Shown piece after piece: positions 1 to 5,537 of a DNA stretch of 12,040 bases. Position 1 is the first letter of the stretch. Each line of letters begins with the position of its first letter. The DNA is from JAISGQ01 sp045604945. Its GTDB lineage: Bacteria; Bacillota; Clostridia; Oscillospirales; Acutalibacteraceae. A program made the translations under genes and the position numbers. Under the pieces are notes generated by a model that worked only from the letters and a program-made list of their open reading frames with translations, was not told the origin of the DNA and made no database searches. The stretch is from the NCBI GenBank assembly GCA_045604945.1, contig JAZUPA010000200.1:1-12040 (forward strand), read 5' to 3'.

Positions 1-652
1 TATTCCTATACACCTCGTCAAGAGAGCCGAAGCGCCTGATAAGCTCTCCTGCGCCCTTTTCGCCGATTCCCGGCACGCCGGGAATATTGTCGGAGGTATC
101 GCCCTGAATGGCTTTTATATCAATAAGCTGTCTGGGGGTAATGCCGTAGGTCTCCATAATGGCGTTTTCGTCAAAGGTAACAGCCTCGGGATGACCGCCC
201 TTGGTCGAGAGCATGCGCACCGTTACACCGCCGCCGATAAGCTGGAAGGAGTCGCGGTCACCTGTTGCGATGACGCAGGTGTTTCCCGTTTCTCTGCATC
301 GGGCAGCCAGAGTGCCGAGAATATCGTCAGCCTCAAAGCCCTCTGCGGTCAGAAGCTTGTAGCCGAGAGCTGAGAGCAGGTCTTTAAGGGGCTGCATCTG
401 GAGAAACAGCTCCTCAGGCATGCCCTTGCGCTTCGCCTTGTAGCCCTCATACGCCTTGTGGCGGAAGGTGGGGGCTTTCAGGTCAAAGGCTATGGCTACC
501 CCGTCAGGCTCCACATCCTCAAGCATTTTGAGCAGCATGCTCATAAAGCCGTGGATGGCGTTTGTGGGCTGTCCGTCCTTTGTGGTAAGGGGACGAATGC
601 CGTAAAAGGCGCGGTTTATAATACTGTTGCCGTCAAGTGCAAGTAATTTCAT
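1..652 (-). CDS. polA: DNA polymerase I, N-terminal 5'-3' exonuclease part (partial)
   Basis: The first 217 residues are visible; the rest lies beyond the left edge. The region is the 5'-3' exonuclease (FEN-like) domain that removes RNA primers and flaps in lagging-strand synthesis and excision repair. It starts MKLLALDGNS, with the metal-binding Asp at 7, followed by FD (57-58), an RHK basic motif (64-66), EADD (107-110), GDRD (131-134) and GDTSDNIPGVPGIG (184-197), the last being the start of the helix-3-turn-helix DNA-binding motif. All expected acidic metal ligands seen so far are present. The ATG at 652-650 is preceded by a modest AAGGAC ribosome binding site. It reads in the same direction as the upstream dehydrogenase but is separated from it by a 225-bp hairpin-rich gap, so co-transcription is uncertain. 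A stand-alone FEN-type exonuclease cannot be excluded without the C-terminus, but full-length PolA is much more likely. Confidence 0.95.
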   Translation of the reverse strand, partial: MKLLALDGNSIINRAFYGIRPLTTKDGQPTNAIHGFMSMLLKMLEDVEPDGVAIAFDLKAPTFRHKAYEGYKAKRKGMPEELFLQMQPLKDLLSALGYKLLTAEGFEADDILGTLAARCRETGNTCVIATGDRDSFQLIGGGVTVRMLSTKGGHPEAVTFDENAIMETYGITPRQLIDIKAIQGDTSDNIPGVPGIGEKGAGELIRRFGSLDEVYRN

Positions 653-676
653 AATATCTGTCCTTAAATCTGTTTT

Positions 677-880
677 TCAAAAGTCATCTTTCAGATGACA
701 TAAGAACCCCCCGCCGAGGGTTTCTTACGCAAAACAGTCCACCGGACTGTTTTTTGCTATTTTCCTGCGGTTTTTGTTAAGAGGTTTTCCGTCCTCTGCG
801 GAGGACGGCACAAGGACGTTGCCCTTGTGAATCCCACCACCTTTGAAAAGGTGGACGAAACTTTTGACAGGCAGTTGTCA
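677..880. repeat. Hairpin-array intergenic repeat (MITE-like candidate)
   Basis: Seven inverted repeats follow one another in about 200 bases: 683-689/693-699 (GTCATCT); 701-709/718-727 (TAAGAA, CCC, one bulge); 731-740/744-753 (AAAACAGTCC, perfect 10 bp); 789-796/801-808 (CCGTCCTC, TGCG loop); 809-815/823-829 (CACAAGG); 837-844/847-854 (CCACCTTT); and 865-869/876-880 (TGACA). The array is loosely bounded by an 8-bp inverted repeat, TCAAAAGT at 677-684 and ACTTTTGA at 860-867. The last hairpin covers the stop codon of the dehydrogenase gene. No coding frame is convincing. I infer a dispersed, non-autonomous element or a structured 3' UTR; a second hairpin-rich element of similar style lies at 4038-4288. 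Confidence 0.6.
731..756. terminator. Possible bidirectional intrinsic terminator
   Basis: A perfect 10-bp stem (AAAACAGTCC/GGACTGTTTT) with a 3-base ACC loop is flanked by A residues on the left and a run of six T on the right. On the minus strand it would end the dehydrogenase transcript ahead of polA, but the U tract in that direction is only four long. It is part of the hairpin array, so it may be a repeat component with terminator activity rather than a dedicated terminator. Confidence 0.45.
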
Positions 881-1672
881 CTTGATCAGCGTCTTTATCG
901 CCCACACCTGAATCCTCGTGGGCATTGCGCTGTAGAGCTTGAGAAGAAAGCTTGCATTCTTTGTGTATACATATTTCGGATGCTTCCTCGAAAATGCTTT
1001 CCAGGTGAGCTTTGCAAGCTTCACAGGGTGCAGAGCCCTGACTGTCACGCTGTCCATGATTCCCCTGAATTTTTCGGAGTTTGTCCTGTAAAGCTCCGTC
1101 TTCTCGCACAGTGCGCGCATGGAGGTGTCCGATGCACCTATCATATCGGTGGCAAAAGCGCCCGGTCGTATGACGATAACGGGAATATCCAGCAGCGCAA
1201 GCTCGATTCGAAGAGACTGAGCGTAGTTGTCAAGGGCAGCCTTTGAGAGGGAATAGATGCCGTTGAAGGGCAGAGGGTCAAGGGGTGCAAGCTCGCTGGT
1301 TGCGATAATTACCCGACCGCCCTTTCTCAGAAGGGGCAGAAACTGCTTGTTGACCCTGTAGACACCGAAGAGGTTGATATCCATTATCTTTTTAAAATCC
1401 TCTTCCTCCATCTCGACGTATGAATCCATGCGGTAGATGCCCGCAAAATTAATCACCGCGTCCAGCCTGTCGGTCTCAGCGGAGACCCTTTCAAAAGCCT
1501 CGCGGACGCTGTCGGAAGAGCGCACATCCATCTTTATGGGGACGATATTCTCTGCAAAGTATTCAAAATCCAGAATGTCACAGGAGAAAACACGCACACC
1601 CTTTGCTGCAAAAAACTCCGAAACGGCACGACCTAAACCCCTTGCACCGCCGGTTACCAGAACATTCTTCAT
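878..1672 (-). CDS. Short-chain dehydrogenase/reductase (SDR), substrate unknown
   Basis: A 264-residue classical SDR, the usual length for the family. Visible motifs are the dinucleotide-binding TGGARGLG (7-14), an acidic residue at the end of beta-2 (Asp32, suggesting NAD(H) preference), DV at 49-50, NFAG (75-78, a variant of NNAG), Asn100, Ser126, and the catalytic YSLSK with Tyr140 and Lys144, then PG at 170-171. The full Asn-Ser-Tyr-Lys set is present, so it should be an active cytoplasmic oxidoreductase acting on a hydroxyl or keto group. The C-terminal 60 residues are basic and hydrophobic (ending near VWAIKTLIK), as in SDRs that act on lipid-like substrates, but this is only suggestive. 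The ATG is preceded by GGAGG nine bases upstream, and a sigma-A type promoter lies at 1708-1736. It is a single gene between two hairpin/regulatory regions. The substrate cannot be read from sequence. Confidence 0.92.
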   Translation of the reverse strand: MKNVLVTGGARGLGRAVSEFFAAKGVRVFSCDILDFEYFAENIVPIKMDVRSSDSVREAFERVSAETDRLDAVINFAGIYRMDSYVEMEEEDFKKIMDINLFGVYRVNKQFLPLLRKGGRVIIATSELAPLDPLPFNGIYSLSKAALDNYAQSLRIELALLDIPVIVIRPGAFATDMIGASDTSMRALCEKTELYRTNSEKFRGIMDSVTVRALHPVKLAKLTWKAFSRKHPKYVYTKNASFLLKLYSAMPTRIQVWAIKTLIK

Positions 1673-1707
1673 CTACGGTCTCCTCCGATCAGATCTTTAA
1701 CTTATAC

Positions 1708-1736
1708 ATTTTAGCACAATATATTGAAAACGGCAA
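1708..1736 (-). promoter_or_regulatory. Sigma-A type promoter for the SDR gene
   Basis: On the minus strand TTGCCG (1736-1731) and TAAAAT (1713-1708) are separated by exactly 17 bases, with the gene's GGAGG site and ATG about 35 bases further on. Transcription would leave the same 210-bp region from which the PadR promoter fires in the other direction. Confidence 0.7.
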
Positions 1737-1802
1737 GAAAAAAGAACAGTTGTTTTGATAAAACCCTCTGAAAAAATTCTGTAAAAATTTTTCAAAAACT
1801 AC

Positions 1803-1831
1803 TTGACCTGTCGTAGTAGTTGTGCTATTAT
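1803..1831 (+). promoter_or_regulatory. Sigma-A type promoter for the padR-like operon
   Basis: TTGACC (1803-1808) and TATTAT (1826-1831) are separated by 17 bases. The promoter is embedded in the dyad cluster at 1808-1866, so repression by a protein bound there would block RNA polymerase directly. Confidence 0.8.
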
Positions 1832-1866
1832 GCAGTTACTACGACAGACGTAGTACGACAGTCGTA
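1808..1866. promoter_or_regulatory. Nested operator dyads, probably for the PadR-like repressor
   Basis: Three overlapping palindromes built from the half-site TCGTA/TACGA are visible. An 11-bp perfect repeat, CTGTCGTAGTA (1808-1818) and TACTACGACAG (1837-1847), brackets the -10 box. TACTACG (1837-1843) pairs with CGTAGTA (1849-1855). TACGAC-A-GTCGTA (1854-1866) is a perfect 13-base palindrome just before the ribosome binding site. The location over the promoter of a PadR-type gene argues for autoregulation. BlaI/MecI-type repressors also bind short dyads of this sort, but no such gene is in the window. Confidence 0.7.
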
Positions 1867-1884
1867 GGAAAGGAGGTAAAGGGA

Positions 1885-2217
1885 TTGATAAGCAGCGATG
1901 TTATCCGCGGATACAATGACACTATCATACTGTGCCTGCTGAAGGAGGGGGACTCCTACGGCTATGAAATATCCAAAAAGATAACGGAGATTTCGGAAGG
2001 AAAGTATGTAATCAAGGAGACAACACTGTATTCGGCATTCACCCGTCTTGAGGGCAACGGATATATCCAGTCCTATTCAGGAGGCGATGTGTCGGGAGGC
2101 AAAAAGCGGACCTACTACAGAATAACCGATGCAGGACACAGCTACTATTCGGAAAAATGCGAGGAATGGAAGCTGACAAAGGAAGTAATCAATAAATTCA
2201 TCAAGGAGAGAGTATAA
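1885..2217 (+). CDS. PadR-family transcriptional repressor
   Basis: A 110-residue winged-helix regulator, the normal size for the small PadR subfamily. The N-terminal wing-HTH is clear: LLKEGDSYGYEI, then KETTLYSAFTRLEGNGYI, then GGKKRTYYRITDAG, the three blocks that define PadR proteins; a C-terminal helix (about 88-110) would mediate dimer formation. I chose the TTG at 1885 because AGGAGG (1871-1876) sits 8 bases upstream. A longer frame from GTG at 1822 would start inside the promoter's -10 region and adds residues foreign to the family. Its stop overlaps the ATG of the next gene by one base (TAATG), so the two are translationally coupled. PadR genes paired with HAAS-domain membrane proteins are a recurring arrangement in Firmicutes. 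The repressor probably controls its own operon through the dyads at 1808-1866; the inducer is unknown. Confidence 0.93.
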   Translation: MISSDVIRGYNDTIILCLLKEGDSYGYEISKKITEISEGKYVIKETTLYSAFTRLEGNGYIQSYSGGDVSGGKKRTYYRITDAGHSYYSEKCEEWKLTKEVINKFIKERV

Positions 2218-3251
2218 TGGAGACAATCAGAACTTACATCGACAATATGTTTATGGCACTGCCGAAGACCGAGCAGGTGGAGAGGGCAAAGACCGACCTG
2301 CTTGAAATGATGGAGGATAAGTACAACGCTCTCAAGGAAGAGGGCAAAAGCGAAAACGAGGCAGTAGGTCATGTTATTTCTGAGTTCGGCAATATCGACG
2401 AGCTGACACGGGAGCTTGGAATAGAGACCGAACAGAAGGAAAAGACCCCCGAAAAGAAGAGCCGTCGTGAGATAATTCTCAGCGACAAGGAGGTCGATGA
2501 GTTCCTTTCCGTCAGAAAAAAGAGCTCTGTCGGCATCGGCATCGGCGTTATGCTGCTGATACTTGCACCTGCAGCGCTTATCTTCCTCAATGCACTGTTT
2601 GACAACGGTTTTGCAGGCGATATGCTCACAGAGGGCTTTGCGGCGGCTATCCCTGTAGGTGTGCTGCTTGCGTTTATCGGCATCGGCATTGCAGTTCTTA
2701 TAATCAACGGCACAAAGATGAGTTCCTATGAGAAGTTCGAGGACAAAAAGCTGGTTCTGACCGATGCAAAGCGTGCCGAGATTGAAAAGGCTCATAAGTC
2801 TTACCTGCCGAAGTTTGCGGTGCTTATTGCATCAGGCTTTATGTTTATTGCAGCAGGCGTTGTTCAGGTAATCATATTCACAGTCAACGATGACTTTGCC
2901 GCAGCTGCATCTGTTTCAGCTCTCCTTGCATGCATTGCTGTTGCTGTGCTGCTGTTTATTCTGGCAGGTATCAGACATGGCTCCAATATGCAGCTTCTGA
3001 ACATGGATGAAGATGAAGATGATGACGATGACGATGATGATGACGACAAGGCAATAAAGCACACAAAGGCAGGCAGAATCGGAGAAGCAATCACCTCCTG
3101 CCTCTGGATGCTGACCCTCATAGCCTACTTCCTGTGGAGCTTCCTCGGCCATGCATGGAATATTTCCTGGATCCTTTTCCCCATTGCAGGCTTCCTTTCA
3201 GGTGCAATTGACGCCATAGTCAAGGCATCCGCAGGCTCAGAAGAAAAATAA
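2217..3251 (+). CDS. HAAS/DUF1700-like multi-pass membrane protein with poly-Asp loop
   Basis: A 344-residue integral membrane protein. Residues 1-68 form a soluble helical domain (DNMFMALPKTE, AKTDLLEMMEDKYNALKEEGKSENEAVGHVISEFGNIDEL) typical of HAAS/DUF1700-type 'permease prefix' domains, which accompany PadR regulators. A charged linker (70-102) is followed by about six hydrophobic helices near 105-127, 143-164, 199-222, 229-251, 291-311 and 315-335. Between helices 4 and 5 lies an acidic run from 264 to 277, including ten Asp in succession (268-277), encoded by GAT/GAC repeats at 3006-3047. No catalytic or transporter motif is visible. By analogy with PadR-HAAS pairs it may be a membrane sensor or effector of envelope or antimicrobial stress; that is inference. 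It is translationally coupled to the repressor and ends only 4 bp from the convergent TauE/SafE gene, with no terminator hairpin between them. Confidence 0.85.
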   Translation: METIRTYIDNMFMALPKTEQVERAKTDLLEMMEDKYNALKEEGKSENEAVGHVISEFGNIDELTRELGIETEQKEKTPEKKSRREIILSDKEVDEFLSVRKKSSVGIGIGVMLLILAPAALIFLNALFDNGFAGDMLTEGFAAAIPVGVLLAFIGIGIAVLIINGTKMSSYEKFEDKKLVLTDAKRAEIEKAHKSYLPKFAVLIASGFMFIAAGVVQVIIFTVNDDFAAAASVSALLACIAVAVLLFILAGIRHGSNMQLLNMDEDEDDDDDDDDDDKAIKHTKAGRIGEAITSCLWMLTLIAYFLWSFLGHAWNISWILFPIAGFLSGAIDAIVKASAGSEEK

Positions 3252-3255
3252 CATA

Positions 3256-3621
3256 TTACTCCTTTTTTCGGCGGAAAAGCTCGAAAAGTCCGATGCATAG
3301 GATATATCCTCCGAAGATTTTAGAAAGCCACTCTCCCCCGATGTACCCTGCCAGCAGACAGCCGAGAACAGCACCTCCAAAGCCTGCCAGGGACATGGGC
3401 AGAGCGTACCGCCATTCTATGAGCTTTGCTTTGGAGTGAAAGTAAAGAGCAACTGCGGCGCAGGGCAGAAAGAACAGCAGGTTTATCCCCTGAGCCGCGG
3501 TCTGAGGGAGTGCGGCAAAGAGGGTGAGATAGATTATCAGCACTCCGCCGCCCCCAAGCCCCAGCGCGCCTATAGCTCCCGACAGCAGCCCTGCGATGCA
3601 GCAGATAAGCAGCTCTGTCAT
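3256..3621 (-). CDS. Half-length TauE/SafE-family membrane protein (second of pair)
   Basis: A 121-residue, highly hydrophobic protein starting MTELLICCIAGLLSGAIGALGLGGGGVLIIYLTL. The Gly-rich block after the first helix is the signature that opens each repeat of TauE/SafE (sulfite/organosulfonate or general anion exporter) proteins. About four membrane helices are visible, ending in a basic tail LFRRKKE. Standard family members are about 250 residues with two such repeats; this one carries a single repeat. The start ATG at 3621-3619 overlaps the upstream gene's TGA (ATGA, 4-bp overlap), with GAGGAT a few bases upstream. A longer in-frame start at 3648 is possible but lies in the upstream gene and lacks family support. 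It probably assembles with the upstream half-protein into one full transporter. The substrate is unknown; sulfite or another organic or sulfur anion is a family-level guess. Confidence 0.85.
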   Translation of the reverse strand: MTELLICCIAGLLSGAIGALGLGGGGVLIIYLTLFAALPQTAAQGINLLFFLPCAAVALYFHSKAKLIEWRYALPMSLAGFGGAVLGCLLAGYIGGEWLSKIFGGYILCIGLFELFRRKKE

Positions 3622-3971
3622 CGCAGCAGCATCCTCAGCCCTGCCCACACCGCAAAGGCTCCGAAGAGCCTGCGCAGGAGGGTATCGGATATTTTCGGCA
3701 GAAGTTTTGCGCCGATAAAAGCGCCCAGAGCACCTGCGGGAAGATAGGGCAGAGCGTCAGTGATGCTGACATCGCCGCGGAAGAGGTAAATGGCAGCGCT
3801 GAGCAGGCACATGGGGGAGATTACGGCAATGGAAGTAGCGTGGGCTTTTTGGGGTCCAAGCCCCTGAGAGCGCAGGGCAGGCACGGCAATCATGCCGCCC
3901 CCCGAGCCGAGAAGTCCGTTAACAAAGCCTGCCGCCGCTCCGAAAAGGATGGTTTTGGGTTTAAAACGCAA
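3618..3971 (-). CDS. Half-length TauE/SafE-family membrane protein (first of pair)
   Basis: A 117-residue protein when started at the TTG at 3971-3969, which has GGAGG (3985-3981) nine bases upstream. The N-terminus then reads (M)RFKPKTILFGAAAGFVNGLLGSGGGMIAVPAL, exactly where TauE/SafE repeats normally begin: short basic start, first helix, then the GxLGxGGG motif and VPAL. About four hydrophobic helices follow, ending GLRMLLR. An ATG at 4016 in the same frame would add 15 residues that include the translated ribosome binding site and is less likely. The gene overlaps its partner by 4 bp. Together the two make the length of one ordinary family member, but each has its own start and ribosome binding site, so this looks like a genuine two-subunit arrangement rather than a frameshift. 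Translation may be controlled by the hairpin at 3976-4002. Confidence 0.85.
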   Translation of the reverse strand: MRFKPKTILFGAAAGFVNGLLGSGGGMIAVPALRSQGLGPQKAHATSIAVISPMCLLSAAIYLFRGDVSITDALPYLPAGALGAFIGAKLLPKISDTLLRRLFGAFAVWAGLRMLLR

Positions 3972-3975
3972 AAGA

Positions 3976-4002
3976 GAACACCTCCGAATGGTGGAAGTGT
4001 TC
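3976..4002 (-). promoter_or_regulatory. Hairpin sequestering the Shine-Dalgarno of the TauE/SafE pair
   Basis: On the minus strand GAACACTTCC (4002-3993) pairs with GGAGGTGTTC (3985-3976) over ten base pairs with one G-U wobble and a 7-base loop. The right arm contains the entire GGAGG ribosome binding site of the gene starting at 3971, so folding would hide it. The stem is followed by a pyrimidine-rich TCTCTTTT, so an attenuator role is also conceivable. No known riboswitch aptamer was recognised upstream. Confidence 0.65.
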
Positions 4003-4037
4003 CCGAAAAATATCATGATTATTCGAAAAATGTAATA

Positions 4038-4288
4038 AATGAGAAAGGCGAGCGGAAGGCTCGCCTCAGACTGTCAAAAAACCTCTTTAAAGCCTCCCTC
4101 TGACGAGGGAGGTGTCAAAATTCATGATTTTGACGGAGGGAGAGATTAGATAAAACCGCATATTTATGCGGTTTTAGACTACCCCTCAGTCGCTTCGTGA
4201 CAATTATTCGCAGCATAATACCTCCCCATGACAAGGGTGGGGACTTTTTTGACAAGCTCAGGCGAGCGGAAGGCTCGCCTTTCTCATT
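4038..4288. mobile_element. MITE-like palindromic element, 251 bp, non-coding
   Basis: The ends are 44-bp imperfect terminal inverted repeats: 4038-4081 begins AATGAGAAAGGCGAGC and ends GTCAAAAAA, and 4245-4288 begins TTTTTTGAC and ends GCTCGCCTTTCTCATT. About 36 of 44 positions pair. Each end also contains its own hairpin, AGGCGAGC and GCTCGCCT around a GGAAG loop (4046-4066 and 4260-4280), identical in both copies. Internal hairpins are CCTCCCTC/GAGGGAGG, TCAAAAT/ATTTTGA and a near-perfect TAAAACCGCATA/TATGCGGTTTTA (4151-4176). No transposase or credible frame is present and no clear target-site duplication is seen. The structure fits a non-autonomous miniature element of the sort scattered through Clostridia genomes. 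Confidence 0.7.
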
Positions 4289-4508
4289 CGTGTTTCTTGA
4301 ATAATTTTCCCAATACAAGAATGGCACGAATGATACTGCTGCGAAAACGCTCATATGAATTATCCGCCTCAGGATGTGGGATGTATTTTTTTGAGCCAAT
4401 TTGCTCACGGAAAATCCTGTTCATGCTTCGTCTGTATTTTTTACTGAGCATATGATTGCTGAAAATGCCGTTTTCATTTGGAGCAGTGTTTTCGTTGTTG
4501 CTTTCCAT
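4284..4508 (-). CDS. Small hypothetical protein, 74 aa
   Basis: Function not recognised. The product is hydrophilic and basic: an Asn/Glu-rich start (MESNNENTAPNENG), then KKYRRSMNRIFREQIGSKKYIPHPEADNSYERFRSSIIRAILVLGKLFKKHE, with a probable amphipathic or short hydrophobic helix near the end flanked by Lys/Arg. I chose the ATG at 4508 because AAGGG lies at a suitable distance upstream; an ATG three codons earlier (4517) overlaps that site too closely. It is divergent from the XRE regulator across a 153-bp region with repeated GTAATC motifs, which suggests shared control. The TGA stop is formed by the outermost bases of the MITE-like element, so the present C-terminus may have been set by that insertion. 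Codon use looks ordinary. It is probably real but not certain. Confidence 0.55.
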   Translation of the reverse strand: MESNNENTAPNENGIFSNHMLSKKYRRSMNRIFREQIGSKKYIPHPEADNSYERFRSSIIRAILVLGKLFKKHE

Positions 4509-4527
4509 ACTTACCATCCCTTACAGC

Positions 4528-4595
4528 GATTACTAATTTTAGCCTTAACAGTAATCAAATTACACCGCTATAATCGGTGCAAATCAACTGTAATC
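4528..4595. promoter_or_regulatory. Promoter and putative XRE operators in the divergent region
   Basis: On the plus strand TTAACA (4545-4550) and TATAAT (4569-4574) are 18 bases apart, a good promoter for the XRE gene. The motif GTAATC appears three times around it: inverted at 4528-4533, direct at 4551-4556 between the boxes, and direct at 4590-4595 just after the probable start site. CACCG/CGGTG (4563-4567/4575-4579) brackets the -10 box. This placement fits autoregulation by the neighbouring HTH protein and control of the divergent small gene. Confidence 0.55.
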
Positions 4596-4661
4596 GATTA
4601 TTTTATCGTGAATATTACCGCGCATATTAGTATACACTGACCGATGTGAGGTGTATATACG

Positions 4662-4973
4662 ATGGATTTGCAGTTTGTCAGAAACCGAATTTCTGAGCTT
4701 AGAACAAAGCTGAACATATCTGAATATAAAATGAGTCTTGACCTGGGTCACAGTAAGAGCTACATGCAGAGCATTTCATCGGGAAGAGCAGCTCCGTCAC
4801 TGAGCGAATTTCTGTATATATGCGAATATCTTGGGGTTACGCCGAAGGAGTTTTTTGACTGCGAAACAGAAGAACCTCAGCTTGTTCAGAGACTTTATGA
4901 GCTGAGCAGAAATATGTCCGAGGAAGACCTTGGTTTACTTATAGCCACTGCTGAGAGACTGAGCAGAAAGTAA
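4662..4973 (+). CDS. XRE-family helix-turn-helix regulator, 103 aa
   Basis: A small Cro/C1-type DNA-binding protein. Residues 5-65 form the five-helix HTH_3 fold: VRNRISELRTKLNISEYKMSLDLGHSKSYMQSISSGRAAPSLSEFLYICEYLGVTPKEFF. The final motif, LGVTPKEFFD, is a hallmark of the family. The remaining 38 residues are two helices (QLVQRLYELSRNMSEEDLGLLIATAERL), probably for dimerisation; no ligand or protease domain is attached. The ATG at 4662 follows GAGGTG by 8 bases, and a small inverted repeat TATACAC/GTGTATA (4631-4637/4651-4657) encloses that site. The gene stands alone, divergent from a small hypothetical gene, and ends in a strong terminator. It is likely a chromosomal housekeeping-type XRE regulator; no phage or toxin partner is next to it. 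Target genes are unknown. Confidence 0.92.
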   Translation: MDLQFVRNRISELRTKLNISEYKMSLDLGHSKSYMQSISSGRAAPSLSEFLYICEYLGVTPKEFFDCETEEPQLVQRLYELSRNMSEEDLGLLIATAERLSRK

Positions 4974-4975
4974 CC

Positions 4976-4999
4976 TGCATCTCAACAGATTGAGGTGCA
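4976..4999 (+). other. Small hairpin directly after the XRE stop codon
   Basis: TGCATCTCAA (4976-4985) pairs with TTGAGGTGCA (4990-4999) with one G-T wobble and a CAGA tetraloop, three bases after the stop. No U tract follows it. It lies just ahead of the main terminator and may assist it or stabilise the mRNA end. Confidence 0.5.
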
Positions 5000-5005
5000 A
5001 TACAG

Positions 5006-5039
5006 AAGACCGCAGAGAAATATTCTCTGCGGTCTTTTT
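5006..5039 (+). terminator. Rho-independent terminator of the XRE gene
   Basis: A perfect 14-bp stem, AAGACCGCAGAGAA and its complement, with a 3-base loop (ATA, 5020-5022), is followed by a T run (5035-5039). It lies 33 bases after the XRE stop and close to the end of the convergent SUKH gene. In the minus direction the U tract is poor, so it works mainly for the plus strand. Confidence 0.9.
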
Positions 5040-5044
5040 GGTAT

Positions 5045-5521
5045 TCATAATATTCCAAGCACGCGGAAAAAGGCTTCGATGCTTTCAAATGCGAGGGGCG
5101 TTTCCCTCATCAAGCCGTCGTATTCAAAGACCTTTCCTGCATCCTTGCCCTTTGCCTTAATCAGGAAAAGATGGAATTTGGTCGGGGTCAATGCAATGGG
5201 GAAATAGGTTTTTCCAGTTATTTTTGAATCCTGCAAATATCTGAACAGCTCCAGTGCCTGCCCGAAGGGAAGCACGAGCGGTACAGTAGTGGTGACCTCT
5301 GTGCCGTTGCCGTTATGGAAAGTGAACCTTTTGTCCACTTCCATTCCGTTGTGCTTTTTCAGAAATTCAATATAGGCGTCAGGAAATCTGAACTTCTGCT
5401 CTTTTATGAATTCGTCAAGGGCAGATTCGTCAAGCGCGCCTTCTCTTTTTACAAAGGTCTCTCTGAAAGGGTTCTGAAGCCACAGTCCGCCGCTTCTTTC
5501 TTCCCAGTATTTTTCGTCCAT
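5045..5521 (-). CDS. SMI1/KNR4 (SUKH) family protein, 158 aa
   Basis: A small soluble protein with the SUKH fold pattern: a leading segment (MDEKYWEERSGGLWLQNPF), then LDEFIKEQKFRFPDAYIEFLKKHNGMEVD with the typical 'FP..Y..FL..HNG' motif (about 46-62), then beta strands including LVLPFGQ, the ITGKTYFPIALTP segment and FHLFLIKAKGKDAGKVFEYD, and a final helix FESIEAFFRVLGIL. The length is typical. In bacteria many SUKH proteins are immunity proteins for secreted polymorphic toxins, others are of unknown role; immunity function here is not shown. The ATG at 5521 has GGAGG 8 bases upstream. It starts 16 bp after the stop of the secreted amidase and is almost certainly co-transcribed with it. No nuclease or other toxin domain is visible nearby. 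A longer frame reaching into the amidase gene exists but has no family support. Confidence 0.85.
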   Translation of the reverse strand: MDEKYWEERSGGLWLQNPFRETFVKREGALDESALDEFIKEQKFRFPDAYIEFLKKHNGMEVDKRFTFHNGNGTEVTTTVPLVLPFGQALELFRYLQDSKITGKTYFPIALTPTKFHLFLIKAKGKDAGKVFEYDGLMRETPLAFESIEAFFRVLGIL

Positions 5522-5537
5522 TGTAAGAACCTCCGTT

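Noticed and set aside
677..880. CRISPR array
   Set aside because: The palindromes differ in sequence and spacing and there is no identical repeat with unique spacers.
827..1246. 139-residue plus-strand frame opposite the SDR gene
   Set aside because: It is antisense to a gene with complete SDR catalytic motifs and begins inside the hairpin array.
1822..1884. Upstream GTG extension of the PadR-like protein
   Set aside because: The GTG lies within the promoter before the -10 box, and the TTG at 1885 has an ideal AGGAGG spacing and gives the normal family length.
4115..4408. 97-residue open frame on the minus strand across the MITE-like element
   Set aside because: It runs mostly through palindromic non-coding sequence, has no ribosome binding site or family resemblance, and overlaps the more credible 74-residue frame at 4284-4508.
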